Positions 53,021-62,433 of a DNA stretch of 64,000 nt are shown here, in pieces. The DNA comes from Alphaproteobacteria bacterium. GTDB taxonomy: Bacteria; Pseudomonadota; Alphaproteobacteria; Caulobacterales; Maricaulaceae. The notes under the pieces are model-generated. The model was not told the origin of the DNA and did not search any database. It saw nothing but the letters and a program-made list of their open reading frames with translations. The stretch covers positions 62,001-126,000 of the forward strand of contig WGNG01000015.1 of NCBI GenBank assembly GCA_016124675.1. Reading direction: 5' to 3'. The position numbers were made by a program, and so were the translations under genes. Numbering within the stretch: the stretch's first letter is position 1; each line of letters starts with the position of its first letter.

Positions 53021-53770
53021 ATGAAGATCCTCGTCCCCGTCAAACGGGTGGTCGACTATAACGTGAAGGTCCGCGTCAAGCCGGATCAGAGCGGGGTCGA
53101 TCTGGCCAATGTGAAGATGAGCATGAACCCGTTCTGCGAGATCGCTGTCGAAGAAGCGATCCGCATGAAGGAGAAGGGGCTCGCCGAGGAGATCGTGGCC
53201 GTCTCCATTGGTCCGGTCCAGGCACAGGAAACCATCCGCACGGCGCTCGCCATGGGCGCTGACCGGGGCATCCACGTCACCGCCGACACCCTTGTCGAGC
53301 CGCTGGCCGTGGCCAAAATCCTCAAGGCCATCGTGGACGAGGAGCAGCCGGGCCTGGTCATTCTGGGCAAGCAGGCCATTGACGACGACACCAACGCCAC
53401 CGGCCAGATGCTCGCCGCCCTGCTGGGCTGGCCGCAGGCCGCCTTCGCCTCCAAGGTGGAGAAGGATGGCGACGGGCTCAAAGTGACCCGCGAGATCGAT
53501 GGCGGCCTGCAGACGCTGCATATCGCCCTGCCGGCGATCGTCACGACCGATCTGCGCCTGAACGAGCCGCGCTACGCCTCGCTGCCCAACATCATGAAGG
53601 CCAAGCGCAAGCCCATCGACGCCAAGACGCCTGCCGATTACGGCGTCGACATCGCGCCGCGCCTGGAGGTGCTGAAAGTGGCCGAACCGCCCAAGCGCCA
53701 GGCCGGCGTCAAGGTGGAGAGCGTGGCCGACCTGGTTTACAAGCTGAAAAATGAAGCGGGGGTGCTGTAA
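53021..53770 (+). CDS. etfB: Electron transfer flavoprotein beta subunit
   Basis: 249 residues from the ATG at 53021, with GGAG seven bases upstream; the TTG one codon earlier in the track is not needed. [19 protein letters not shown] and the AMP-binding region with [24 protein letters not shown] are standard. With EtfA it carries electrons from acyl-CoA dehydrogenases to ETF:quinone oxidoreductase. Its stop shares one base with the etfA start (TAATG). Confidence 0.98.
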   Translation: MKILVPVKRVVDYNVKVRVKPDQSGVDLANVKMSMNPFCEIAVEEAIRMKEKGLAEEIVAVSIGPVQAQETIRTALAMGADRGIHVTADTLVEPLAVAKILKAIVDEEQPGLVILGKQAIDDDTNATGQMLAALLGWPQAAFASKVEKDGDGLKVTREIDGGLQTLHIALPAIVTTDLRLNEPRYASLPNIMKAKRKPIDAKTPADYGVDIAPRLEVLKVAEPPKRQAGVKVESVADLVYKLKNEAGVL

Positions 53771-54711
53771 TGTCTGTCCTGGTCATCGCCGAACACGACA
53801 ACGCAACACTCAATGACGCCACCCGCGCGGCGGTGACGGCCGCCGCGAAGATCGGCGGCGATATCCATGTCCTGGTCGCCGGCAAGGGCGCGAAAGCCGT
53901 GGCGGACGCGGCGGCGCAACTCGCCGGTGTGAAAACCGTGCTCCATGCCGAAGGCGAGGGGCTGGAAAAGCGCCTGGCTGAAGCCATGGAGACGCTGGTC
54001 CTGTCCATCGCCGCGCGCTATGACGCCATCCTCACCCCGGCCACCACGTCGGGCAAGAATTTCATGCCCCGCATTGCGGCCAAGCTCGACGTGTCGATGC
54101 TCTCCGACATCACCTCGGTGGAAAGCGCCGACACCTTCGTGCGGCCCATCTATGCCGGCAACGCCATGATGACGGTGAGGTCCAGGGACGCCAAGAAAGT
54201 CATCACCGTGCGCCCGACCACGTTCGAGAAGGCTGGCGATGGCGGCTCGGCGCCGGTGGAGACGATCGAGGCCCCGGCGCCCGCCGCCGTCTCGAAATTT
54301 GTCAGCGAGGAGCTGTCCAAGTCCGACCGCCCGCAGCTCGCCGGCGCCAAGATCGTGATCTCGGGCGGGCGCGGCATGGGCTCGGGCGAGAATTTCGCCA
54401 TCATCGAGAAGGTCGCCGACAAGCTGGGCGCCGCGGTGGGCGCCTCGCGCGCCGCGGTGGATGCGGGCTTCGTGCCCAATGACTACCAGGTCGGCCAGAC
54501 CGGCAAGGTGGTCGCGCCCCAGCTCTATATCGCCGTGGGCATTTCGGGCGCCATCCAGCACCTGGCGGGGATGAAGGATTCCAAGGTCATCGTCGCCATC
54601 AACAAGGACGAGGAAGCCCCGATCTTCCAGGTCGCCGATTACGGCCTGGTCGCCGACCTGTTCAAGGCGGTCCCGGAGCTCGAAGAAGAGCTGGGCCGGG
54701 CGGGGTACTGA
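53770..54711 (+). CDS. etfA: Electron transfer flavoprotein alpha subunit
   Basis: 313 residues, full length. The N-terminal domain ([18 protein letters not shown]) is followed by the FAD-binding domain with [51 protein letters not shown] and VINKDEEAP-like [20 protein letters not shown]. It binds FAD in the EtfBA dimer. A terminator lies 32 bases after its stop. Confidence 0.98.
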   Translation: MSVLVIAEHDNATLNDATRAAVTAAAKIGGDIHVLVAGKGAKAVADAAAQLAGVKTVLHAEGEGLEKRLAEAMETLVLSIAARYDAILTPATTSGKNFMPRIAAKLDVSMLSDITSVESADTFVRPIYAGNAMMTVRSRDAKKVITVRPTTFEKAGDGGSAPVETIEAPAPAAVSKFVSEELSKSDRPQLAGAKIVISGGRGMGSGENFAIIEKVADKLGAAVGASRAAVDAGFVPNDYQVGQTGKVVAPQLYIAVGISGAIQHLAGMKDSKVIVAINKDEEAPIFQVADYGLVADLFKAVPELEEELGRAGY

Positions 54712-54742
54712 GCGCTCATCTTTTGCCGACGCTAGTATTGTG

Positions 54743-54774
54743 AAACCCCGGAGCTGTGCGGCTTCGGGGTTTTC
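54743..54774 (+). terminator. Rho-independent terminator after etfA
   Basis: AAACCCCGGAGC pairs with GCTTCGGGGTTT (one G-T pair) around a six-base loop, and the 3' side ends in four T residues. It would end the etfBA transcript. The 170 bases beyond it hold no gene. Confidence 0.75.
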
Positions 54775-54948
54775 CATGTCATGACGCATCACACTGCGAC
54801 AAGATTTCGGCTGCTTGAATTAAAGGCAGCAAAGCGCCACTTTGATCAGGCGGGCCTGCGCGGATGATCTCTCAGCGCACACGGGATCAGATCAAGTCGG
54901 GTGAGATGCGCCCGGTCCGATCCTCCCACGCCCTGGGCCGCCTTCCTC

Positions 54949-55464
54949 TCAGTCCTGCTCCACCGCCTCGAACGCGCGCTCCACGGGCCAGTCCGCGTCG
55001 GCGGCGCGCCAGGCGATCGAGGCGATTTTCCAATCATCGCCGACGCGCATCAGGGTGAGGACGTTGACGCCTTCCGCCACAAGTTCGCCGGTATCGGCGC
55101 GGATCGCCTCATAGGCGCTGAGCACGCTCGCCAGGCCTCCGTAGACAAAAGTCTCCCGGCGCGTCTCGATCTCGGTGAAGCCGATCTCGGCAAGGCGTTC
55201 GCCATTGCGCGCGATATAGTCCTCCACCGTCAGCGACACGGCGCGGTCCGCGCCTTCGGCGTCCGTCACCGATACGTGCATGCGCGCCTCGTCGAGAAAC
55301 AGGGCGCGCATCGCATCCCAGTCGCACGGCTGTCCCACGGGTCCGGAGATCACGTCATACAGCGCCTCAAGCGCTGCGCCGGGCGTTTCCTGGGCGGTGG
55401 CGGGCAGGGCTGCGCCGAACATCATCCCCAGCGCCGTCAGGGCGGCGGCCATTATCTTGCACAT
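54949..55464 (-). CDS. Periplasmic SnoaL/NTF2-like protein
   Basis: 171 residues from the ATG at 55464 (MCKIMAAALTAL), which has GAGGA six bases upstream. A signal peptide ends at LPATAQE. The mature part has the NTF2-like layout (ALEALYDVISGPVGQPCDWDAMRALF, then GVNVLTLMRVGDDWKIASIAW). Function is unknown; the fold serves enzymes and binding proteins. Confidence 0.75.
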   Translation of the reverse strand: MCKIMAAALTALGMMFGAALPATAQETPGAALEALYDVISGPVGQPCDWDAMRALFLDEARMHVSVTDAEGADRAVSLTVEDYIARNGERLAEIGFTEIETRRETFVYGGLASVLSAYEAIRADTGELVAEGVNVLTLMRVGDDWKIASIAWRAADADWPVERAFEAVEQD

Positions 55465-55547
55465 GGGTGTCCTCGCGAGGTCTTGGAACGTCACCCGCAC
55501 ACAAGCGCGAAACGGCGCGGCGCGCACCTTACCGTTCGGACAGGCGG

Positions 55548-56747
55548 CTACTGCGCGTACCGGGCGAGCCAGGCGTCCAGCATGGCCTGCTGGGCGTGAA
55601 AGGCGTGTTCGGGCGGGGCGCCGTTGAAGCCCTGGGGCGATTTGAAGAAGACAGCGAACTCGCGGATGCACCCTGACAGCCCCTGCTGCAGGGCGATGTC
55701 GCACAGGCGCGCCAGCTCGATCACCAGCGGGGCGGCGAGGATGGAATCGGCGCACAGGAAATTGATCTTCATCTGCATGGGCTGGCCCAGGAACCCGCTC
55801 AGATCGATGCTGTCCCAGGCCTCCTTCATGTCGCCCTTGGGCGGGTGATAGCAGATATTGATGATGTGATTATCCACTGTATAGCCGAGTATCTGGTCCA
55901 GCACGGACCGTTTGGCCCCGATTTTGGATGCCCGCGACTGCGGATCATCCAGCACATAGCCGTCAAGATTGCCCAGGAGATTGGTGGAGTACCATCCCTC
56001 CACCCGCAGCGCCCGGTCGCGCAAAGCCGGGGCGAGTGCGGTCTTCACCAGCGTCTGGCCGGTCTTGCCGTCCTTGCCTGCCAGCGGCGCGCCATGGGCG
56101 CGCGCCAGGGCCTCGATTGGGGCAAGGTCAGCCGCCTGGCTGGGCGTGAAATTGACGAAGGGCCGGCCCGATCCTGCGGCGGCATACGCATAGAGCATGC
56201 CCGCGCTGATGTCGGGGTCATTGCGGTCCAGCCCCTCCTCAAACGCGTCAAGGTTGGCCAGGCAGGCGCTGGCCGGGTCCGGCGCGCGCTCGGTCGAACC
56301 CAGATTGATCACCACCACGCTGTCGAGCCGGCGCTGGTCCTGAAACCGGTCGAGATCCTCGCGCATCTGCGCCACGGCGGCGCGCAGGCTGTTGGCGGCC
56401 ATCACATGGCTCTGGCGCATCGGGCGGCAATAGCGGCTGTTGTGAAACGCAGGCCAGGGCGTGATCTGCGACAGCTCCGCCTCCGCGCGCGCCGCCAGAT
56501 CCGGCGTGAGAACCTTGTGGCGGATGACCGCCTCGCTCAGCGGCGAGCCGTCAAGATCCCATCCCGCCACGGCCAGATCGTCATAATCGGACGCGCCCCG
56601 CAGGGTCCGGCCCGCCAGGGGCAGGCCGCTGGCGGGGCTGGCGCCGCTGCGGATCAGGTGCAGGCCGCCGGCGACGGTGGAGCCCACCGCGCCGCCAAGG
56701 CCCACAATCGCAAGCCCGGTGCGCCGCCTGTGCATGCTGTGCGACAC
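55548..56747 (-). CDS. Myo-inositol-1-phosphate synthase family protein
   Basis: 399 residues from a GTG at 56747, chosen because GGGAGGGG lies five bases upstream; an ATG at 56807 would add 20 residues with no ribosome site. The Rossmann start (GLAIVGLGGAVGSTVAGG), GKDGKTGQTLVKT, RVEGWYSTNLLGNLDGYVL and KGDMKEAWDSID are the family core with the catalytic lysines. The reaction is glucose-6-phosphate to inositol-3-phosphate using NAD. It is the last gene of the minus-strand half of a carbohydrate cluster. Confidence 0.88.
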   Translation of the reverse strand: MSHSMHRRRTGLAIVGLGGAVGSTVAGGLHLIRSGASPASGLPLAGRTLRGASDYDDLAVAGWDLDGSPLSEAVIRHKVLTPDLAARAEAELSQITPWPAFHNSRYCRPMRQSHVMAANSLRAAVAQMREDLDRFQDQRRLDSVVVINLGSTERAPDPASACLANLDAFEEGLDRNDPDISAGMLYAYAAAGSGRPFVNFTPSQAADLAPIEALARAHGAPLAGKDGKTGQTLVKTALAPALRDRALRVEGWYSTNLLGNLDGYVLDDPQSRASKIGAKRSVLDQILGYTVDNHIINICYHPPKGDMKEAWDSIDLSGFLGQPMQMKINFLCADSILAAPLVIELARLCDIALQQGLSGCIREFAVFFKSPQGFNGAPPEHAFHAQQAMLDAWLARYAQ

Positions 56748-56825
56748 CGCCGCCCCTCCCTTCCAAGCTTCCAAGGCCTCAAGATACAACCCTATGATAC
56801 ATCTCATGCTACGACAATCAGGAAT

Positions 56826-57422
56826 TTAACTCCGGGGACGCCGCAGGCGCTCGATCACGGCGTGGATCAGCGCCTCGTGGGCGATCTCCACATGCCCGTA
56901 ATCATGGGCGGGCACATGGAAGCTGAGATCGGCCCCCGCCTGGCCGAGGCGGTTGCCCGGCGCAAACCCGCTGAACGCCGCGACCTGCGCGCCCATCCGC
57001 TGTGCGGTTGCGACAGCGTTCAGCACATTGGGCGACTCGCCCGAGCTCGACACCGCGATCAGCACATCGCCCGCGCGCATCAGCACGCCCAGCGGCAGGG
57101 CGTAGACCTGGCCATAACCGTAATCATTGGCCGCGCAGGTCAGGAGCGGCGCATCGCCCAGCACGCTGGAGGCGATCGCGCAGCGCATCAGCATGTCCTG
57201 GCTGAGATGGCTGGCCAGCGCTGCGCTGCCGCCATTGGCCGCCCACCACACCCGGGCGCCGCATTCGCGCGCCGCCGCCATGAGATCATGCAGCGCCTCC
57301 AGCCCCGCCTCCAGGCTCAGTGAACCCTGCGGCGTGCGCGCGCTGGCCGCCCGCACCGCGCCATGCAGCTCATCCAGCCAGATGAGGCAGGCGGGACCCG
57401 GCCGCAGAGCAGTGTCATCCAT
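56826..57422 (-). CDS. SIS-domain phosphoheptose isomerase-like protein (GmhA-like)
   Basis: 198 residues from the ATG at 57422 (MDDTALRPG). SIS motifs WAANGGSAALASHLSQDM and AVSSSGESPNVLNAV are those of GmhA, which turns sedoheptulose-7-phosphate into D-glycero-D-manno-heptose-7-phosphate, and HDYGHVEIAHEALIHAV is near the end. The HddA-like kinase at 61435 would act next in the GDP-heptose route. It overlaps the PhyH gene by eight bases. Confidence 0.8.
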   Translation of the reverse strand: MDDTALRPGPACLIWLDELHGAVRAASARTPQGSLSLEAGLEALHDLMAAARECGARVWWAANGGSAALASHLSQDMLMRCAIASSVLGDAPLLTCAANDYGYGQVYALPLGVLMRAGDVLIAVSSSGESPNVLNAVATAQRMGAQVAAFSGFAPGNRLGQAGADLSFHVPAHDYGHVEIAHEALIHAVIERLRRPRS

Positions 57423-58209
57423 GACCGTCCGCCTCCTCGTGAAAGCTGACCTCGTCATCAAGATCGGCATAGCCTGCGGTCTCGACGTCGCCTGGTTCGC
57501 GCTCCAGCCGGCGCCAGTCGGTCATGAAGCTCGGCCCGTAACTCGCCGCCAGCAGCACGCGCGGGCCATCGCTGACCCGCACGCTGGCGCCATGCAGCAG
57601 CGCCTCGTTGAGGACGATCACATCGCCCGCCCGCACCGGAACCGTGCGCAGCATCGGATGCCCGCTCTGCGACAGGAGCGTGCGGCGCTGGCGCACCGCG
57701 TCGGGCCAGGGGAAGGGCAGCTGCGCCTTGTGCGAGCCTTCGATATAGCAGAACGGCCCGCCATCCGGTCCGACATCGGTCAGATAGGCGATCAGCTTCA
57801 CATAGGTCGTGTACAGCCGCCCGTCATGATAGTCGCAGCGATAGGCCAGGTGCCGGCTGGCCCGTATGCCGCCCTCCCAGAGCTGGTCCAGCGTCTGGCC
57901 GTTATGCATGTACAGAAAGGCGCCGCGCGACGATTCGTGGCCATAGCATTCCAGAAGCCGCAGGGGCTGGTTGATCACCGACAGCGCCGCGCCGGTGAAG
58001 GCCGGACCGGTGACCAGCGCGCGCACCGCCTCATGGCGCCGGTGCGGCGCCTCCCACCGGCGCAGGCCCGTGTCCGGCAGGTGCGCATCCGGGGCAGTCT
58101 CCAGAAAGCTGCGCGCGCTCGCCAGGGCCGGCGCGTCCAGAAATCCATCCAGCCTCACATAGCCCTGGCAGTCATAGGCGTAGAGCTCATCGGGGGTGAG
58201 CGCGGTCAT
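57415..58209 (-). CDS. Phytanoyl-CoA dioxygenase (PhyH) family oxygenase
   Basis: 264 residues. The double-stranded beta-helix fold is recognisable from YDCQGYVRLDGFLD at the N-terminus, GPFCYIEGSHKAQLPF in the middle and VLNEALLHGASVRVSDGPRVLLAASY carrying a likely iron-ligand histidine and a 2-oxoglutarate arginine. I could not place the HxD pair with certainty. Such enzymes hydroxylate or cyclise small molecules. The gene overlaps the GalE-like gene by four bases and the GmhA-like gene by eight. Confidence 0.8.
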   Translation of the reverse strand: MTALTPDELYAYDCQGYVRLDGFLDAPALASARSFLETAPDAHLPDTGLRRWEAPHRRHEAVRALVTGPAFTGAALSVINQPLRLLECYGHESSRGAFLYMHNGQTLDQLWEGGIRASRHLAYRCDYHDGRLYTTYVKLIAYLTDVGPDGGPFCYIEGSHKAQLPFPWPDAVRQRRTLLSQSGHPMLRTVPVRAGDVIVLNEALLHGASVRVSDGPRVLLAASYGPSFMTDWRRLEREPGDVETAGYADLDDEVSFHEEADGHG

Positions 58210-59252
58210 GATGCGCCAGTTCCGGCGGGGGCCGGCGCGTCATACCCATTCGGATGCGACCGCCGCCAGGCCCAGGCGCTGGCCAGGATATCGGGCAGGG
58301 CGGAATGCCCGGGCCGCCAGCCCAGCACCGCATGGGCGCGGCTGATGTCGGCCACCAGCACAGCCGGGTCGCCCGGCCGCGGCGCGGCCTCGCGCACGCT
58401 CACGCTGCGTCCCGTGATCGCCCGCACCGCGTCAACAAGCTCCAGCACGCTCACCCCGGCCCCTGCTCCGAGATTGCAAGCCGTGAACGGCGCCGGCGCC
58501 GGCGCCGTCAGCGCCAGCCTGTGGGCGCGGGCCAGATCGGTGATGGAGACATAGTCGCGCACGCACGCGCCATCGGGCGTCGGCCAGCGTGTCCCGAAAA
58601 CCTCGAAGATCGGGCGCCGGCCCAGCGCCGTATCCAGAAGCAGCGGGATCACATGGGTCTCATGCGCGCGCGCCTCGCCGTGAAGCCCGTCCGCATCCGC
58701 GCCCGCGGCGTTGAAATAGCGCAGCGCCATGACCTGCAGCCCGTGGCGGCGGGCATGGTCGCGCGCCGCCAGCTCTGCGGCCAGCTTCGACGCGCCATAG
58801 GGCGTCTCCGGGTCCAGCGGATCATCCTCGCGAATCGGCGCCGTCAGCCCGGACCGGTACACCGCCGCCGTGGACGACATGACCAGACGCGCAGCGCCGG
58901 CTGCCGTCATGGCCTCAAGCACCGCCCGCGTTCCGTCCAGATTGACCGACCAGTACCCGCCCGGATTCTCCAGGCTTTCCGGCACCGACGCCAGCGCCGC
59001 CGCGTGAATCACAGCGTTTACGCGCAGCCGCTGCATCAGGCCCGTCATCCAGGCGCACTCCCGGACATCGCCTTCGAACAGGCGTCCATCCGGGACCGCC
59101 GCCGCATTGCCGGCGCTGAGATCATCCAGCGCCCAGGCCTCATGGCCCGCCTTGAGCAGGGCGCGCAGGCAGGCGCTGCCGACATAGCCAGCCCCGCCGG
59201 TCACCAGCACGCGAAGGTGCGCCCCGGACGGGACGCCGTCATCTGAATGCAT
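58206..59252 (-). CDS. GalE-like NAD-dependent sugar epimerase
   Basis: 348 residues. The extended SDR fold: VLVTGGAGYVGSACLRALL, the catalytic serine and Y-x3-K in SSTAAVY and TPYGASKLAAE, and ALRYFNAAGADADG as in UDP-glucose 4-epimerase. The substrate is probably a UDP-sugar. GGGAGGG precedes the ATG. It is the first gene of the minus-strand half of the cluster, divergent from the Gfo/Idh gene. Confidence 0.88.
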   Translation of the reverse strand: MHSDDGVPSGAHLRVLVTGGAGYVGSACLRALLKAGHEAWALDDLSAGNAAAVPDGRLFEGDVRECAWMTGLMQRLRVNAVIHAAALASVPESLENPGGYWSVNLDGTRAVLEAMTAAGAARLVMSSTAAVYRSGLTAPIREDDPLDPETPYGASKLAAELAARDHARRHGLQVMALRYFNAAGADADGLHGEARAHETHVIPLLLDTALGRRPIFEVFGTRWPTPDGACVRDYVSITDLARAHRLALTAPAPAPFTACNLGAGAGVSVLELVDAVRAITGRSVSVREAAPRPGDPAVLVADISRAHAVLGWRPGHSALPDILASAWAWRRSHPNGYDAPAPAGTGAS

Positions 59253-59471
59253 TGGCGCGCCCTCCCGTCGCGCAACCAGAGCAACTCTTCTTGATGCACA
59301 ATCTATAATAATCTATACGGGACAGCAAGGCAGGGTTATCGGCCGTTTTCGCATAAAGGCTTGGCAAGCCCGCGCCATTTCCTGAAGTTGTGTTTTCGCT
59401 TGCATCCAGCGGGGCGTAAGGCCACTCTACTAAGAATAAGCGGCAGTTTCGCGGGATAAGGGGCGGGGTTC
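59253..59471. promoter_or_regulatory. Divergent intergenic promoter region of the carbohydrate cluster
   Basis: 219 bases, noticeably more AT-rich than the genes on either side. TATAAT (59304-59309) and a nearby CTATAC look like -10 elements, but I could not pair them with a convincing -35. Both halves of the cluster are probably transcribed from here. Confidence 0.4.
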
Positions 59472-60560
59472 ATGAAGGATATCCGCATCGCTGTGGCGGG
59501 GCTCGGCTTTGCCGGCGCGCTTCACGCCCGGGCCGTCGCCCATGCCGCCGGGTTGGATCGCGGGCCTCACGCGCCGGGCCTGCACCTGGCGGCGGCTGCG
59601 GACCCGGACCCGGACCGGCGCGCCGCCGCCGCACGCGCCTTTGCGGGCGCGCAGCTTCATGGCGACTGGCGCGCGCTGGCCGATGATCCCGCCATCGACG
59701 CGGTGGTCATCGCCCTGCCCAATGATCTGCACGCCGAAGCCGGCGCGGCCTGTCTCGCCGCGGGAAAGGCGGTGCTGGTTGAAAAACCGCTGGCGCCGGA
59801 CGCACCTGGGGTGCGCCGTCTGGCGCAGGCGGCTGCGCGCGCAGGGCGCACGGCGTCAGCAGGGTACGTGTTCCGCCACAGCCCGGCGCTCGCCTGGGCG
59901 ATCGGCGAGGCGGCGGCGGGCGCATTCGGCGCCATACAGCATGTCGCCCTGACCCATGCGGAGGATTACGGCGCCGGGGGCGCGCCGCTGGGCTGGCGTG
60001 GTGATGCCGCACGCGCCGGATATGGCGCGCTGGGCGATCTGGGCGCGCACGCCGTGTCCATCGCGATTGCGCTGTGCGGCCCGGTCAGCGGCGCGGCGGC
60101 GCTCCAGTCGCCGCCCCCGGCGGCGGGCCTCACCGATGACCGCACCAGCGCGCTGCTCGCCTTCGCGTCCGGCGCCAGCGGCATGCTGCACGCCAGCCGC
60201 ACGGCGCTCGGCCGCAAGATGCGCCTGGCGGTGGAGATCAGCGCCGAACGCGCAAGCCTGGCCTTCGACCATGAGCGCGCGAACGAGATCGAGGTCTGCA
60301 TGAACGGTCAGGCGGGCTTTGCCCGGCGCCTGTGCGGGCCGGACATGCCCGGCTACGGCCTCGTACTGCCCGCCGCCGGTCACGGGCTGGGTTTTGCCGA
60401 TCTGTTCACCCTGCAGATGGCGCGCTGGACGCGCGACATCGCAGCCGGCGCGCCCGGCGATCTCGATTTCGCCCTGCAGGTCGAGGCCGCACTTCAGGCC
60501 GTGCGCGCCAGTGCGCGCACGGGCGTCTGGACACCGGCGCTGCAGGAGGCGGCGGCATGA
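59472..60560 (+). CDS. Gfo/Idh/MocA-family oxidoreductase
   Basis: 362 residues. NAD(P)-binding Rossmann fold with VAGLGFAGALHA, then the family EKP motif at 104-106 (VLVEKPLAPD) and the dimer sheet domain with GALGDLGAHAVSIAIALCG, whose D and H fit the usual active site. Members oxidise hydroxyls of sugars or inositols. Beside an inositol-phosphate synthase and an inosose-aminotransferase-like gene, an inositol dehydrogenase is a reasonable guess but unproven. Its stop overlaps the radical SAM start (ATGA). Confidence 0.88.
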   Translation: MKDIRIAVAGLGFAGALHARAVAHAAGLDRGPHAPGLHLAAAADPDPDRRAAAARAFAGAQLHGDWRALADDPAIDAVVIALPNDLHAEAGAACLAAGKAVLVEKPLAPDAPGVRRLAQAAARAGRTASAGYVFRHSPALAWAIGEAAAGAFGAIQHVALTHAEDYGAGGAPLGWRGDAARAGYGALGDLGAHAVSIAIALCGPVSGAAALQSPPPAAGLTDDRTSALLAFASGASGMLHASRTALGRKMRLAVEISAERASLAFDHERANEIEVCMNGQAGFARRLCGPDMPGYGLVLPAAGHGLGFADLFTLQMARWTRDIAAGAPGDLDFALQVEAALQAVRASARTGVWTPALQEAAA

Positions 60561-61438
60561 CGGCGCCGGTCTTCGTCAATCCCAACAGTCTGGAGGTGAA
60601 CGCCGCCGAGCATTGCAATCTCACCTGCGCCGGATGCAGCCATCTGTCCCCGGTCATGGCCAAACGCAATACGGCGCCGGACGATGTGGCGCGTGATCTC
60701 ACGGCGCTGGCGGCCGTCTACCGCGCCCGGCGGGTCAAGCTGCTGGGCGGCGAGCCCTTGCTCAATCCGGCCCTGCCGGCGCTCGCCGAGGCGGTGCGGG
60801 CGTCGGGCATTGGCGACGAGATCAGCGTGTGCACCAATGGCCTTCTCCTGCACCGCATGGACAAGGCGCTCTGGGGCCTGATCGATCATCTGGAGGTTTC
60901 GCTCTATCCCGGCGCCCGGACCGGGGCGATCGATCTGGACGCGCTGCGGCGCAGCGCCGATGCGCACGGCGTGACGCTGGAGGTCAACCGCTACAGCCGG
61001 TTCCGCATTCCCTACGCCGAGGATGGCGAGCTGGCGCCCGCTCTGGCGCGACGGGTCTATCAGGGCTGTCAGATCATCCATCACTGGCGCTGCCACACGG
61101 TCCATGACGGCATGTTCTACGCCTGCCCCCAGGCGCTGTTTCTCGCCCGACGGTTCGGGCGCGAGGCGGACTGGGCGCGCGACGCCGTGGCCGTTCATGA
61201 GCCGGATCTGCGCGGCCGTCTCGCCGCCTATCTCGCCCGCCATACGCCGCTCAATGCCTGCCGGCGCTGCCTGGGCGCGGCGGGCAAGACCTATCCCCAC
61301 CGCCAGGCGGGCCGGCGCGACTGGGCGCGCGACCAGCGCGGCGCGCCTGAAACGCTCATCGACGAGGACTGGCTGCAGGCGCTTGAGGCGGATGTGACGC
61401 GCGAGGACGCGGCGGCAGAGCCGGAACGCGTGACATGA
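60557..61438 (+). CDS. Radical SAM protein with C-terminal cysteines
   Basis: 293 residues from the ATG at 60557, with AGGAGG upstream; the 368-residue ORF in the track starts inside the upstream gene. The Fe-S/SAM motif CNLTCAGC (C20, C24, C27) and GGEPLLNP are intact. Further cysteines in GCQIIHHWRC, YACPQ and CRRCLG suggest an auxiliary iron-sulfur cluster, as in SPASM-like enzymes. The substrate is unknown, perhaps a cluster intermediate. It is coupled by four-base overlaps on both sides. Confidence 0.87.
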   Translation: MTAPVFVNPNSLEVNAAEHCNLTCAGCSHLSPVMAKRNTAPDDVARDLTALAAVYRARRVKLLGGEPLLNPALPALAEAVRASGIGDEISVCTNGLLLHRMDKALWGLIDHLEVSLYPGARTGAIDLDALRRSADAHGVTLEVNRYSRFRIPYAEDGELAPALARRVYQGCQIIHHWRCHTVHDGMFYACPQALFLARRFGREADWARDAVAVHEPDLRGRLAAYLARHTPLNACRRCLGAAGKTYPHRQAGRRDWARDQRGAPETLIDEDWLQALEADVTREDAAAEPERVT

Positions 61439-62433
61439 TCGTGGCGCGCACGCCCTACCGGCTGAGCCTGGCGGGCGGCGGCTCGGACCTGCCCGCCCAT
61501 GCCGGCCGGCACGGCGGCGCGGTGGTCAGCCTGGCGCTGCGCCAGCACGTCTGCGTCACGCTCAGCCCCCGCCTTCTGCCGGGATTCCGCATCGCCGCCA
61601 GCCAGGTCGAGACCGCCGCCAGCGCGGACGCCATCACGCACCCGGCCGTGCGCGCCGCCTTCATGCATCTCAACGTCGCCGGTCCCCTGGACGTGACCAT
61701 CGCCGGCGCGGCGCCGGCCGGGTCAGGCCTCGGATCCAGCTCGGCCGTGGCGGTGGGACTGCTGCATGCGCTGGCCGGGCTGCGCGGCGCGGCCTGCGAG
61801 CCTGAAGCGCTGGCGGCCCAGGCCTGCACGCTCGAGCTTGACTGGATGGGCCGCACCATGGGCCGCCAGGACGCCTATGGCTGCGCCATCGGCGGGGTAA
61901 AGCTTTTGCGCTTCCGCCCGGGCGGCGCGGTGGCGGTGCGCGTCCTTGACCTGCCTGCAGCGACGCTTGATGCGCTGACCGCCTGCGCGCTCGTGGTGTA
62001 TCTGGGCGCGCGCGCGGATGCTGAAACCCTGCTCGCGCGCCAGAACCGCGCCGCCCCGGACCAGGCTGGCATCCTAAACGCCATGGCGCAGCAGGCCGAA
62101 GACATGGCCGGCGCGCTGGAGGCCGGCGCCGACGCCATGTGGATCGGCGCCCAGCTCGCGGCCGGCTGGGCGCTCAAGCGCAGGCTCGCCCCGGGCGTGA
62201 CGACGCCCGGCATCGACGCGCTTTATGAGAGCGCCCGCGCCGCCGGCGCCTGGGGCGGGCGCCTCACCGGGGCGGGCGGAACCGGATTTCTCTTTCTCAT
62301 GGCGCCGCCCGAGCGCCACAGCGCCATTCTCGCCGCCCTCGGCCATCGCGCCAGCCTGCCCTTCGGCGTCTGCCATGACGGCGCCCGGCTTGTGTTCGTG
62401 GACCGGGAGGCCTTTGGAGCCGCCCCGCCATGA
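61435..62433 (+). CDS. GHMP kinase, D-glycero-D-manno-heptose 7-phosphate kinase-like
   Basis: 332 residues. The N-terminus RTPYRLSLAGGGSDLPAH and the phosphate loop PAGSGLGSSSAVAVG (about 94-106) resemble HddA, as does the closing GAWGGRLTGAGGTGFLF. HddA phosphorylates heptose-7-phosphate at C1 on the route to GDP-heptose. The GmhA-like isomerase of the same cluster would supply the substrate. It overlaps its neighbours by four bases on each side. Confidence 0.83.
   Translation: MIVARTPYRLSLAGGGSDLPAHAGRHGGAVVSLALRQHVCVTLSPRLLPGFRIAASQVETAASADAITHPAVRAAFMHLNVAGPLDVTIAGAAPAGSGLGSSSAVAVGLLHALAGLRGAACEPEALAAQACTLELDWMGRTMGRQDAYGCAIGGVKLLRFRPGGAVAVRVLDLPAATLDALTACALVVYLGARADAETLLARQNRAAPDQAGILNAMAQQAEDMAGALEAGADAMWIGAQLAAGWALKRRLAPGVTTPGIDALYESARAAGAWGGRLTGAGGTGFLFLMAPPERHSAILAALGHRASLPFGVCHDGARLVFVDREAFGAAPP

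Noticed and set aside
59291-59309. TTGATG with TATAAT as a full promoter
   Set aside because: The spacer is only seven bases, too short for a sigma-70 promoter; kept only as an AT-rich regulatory region.
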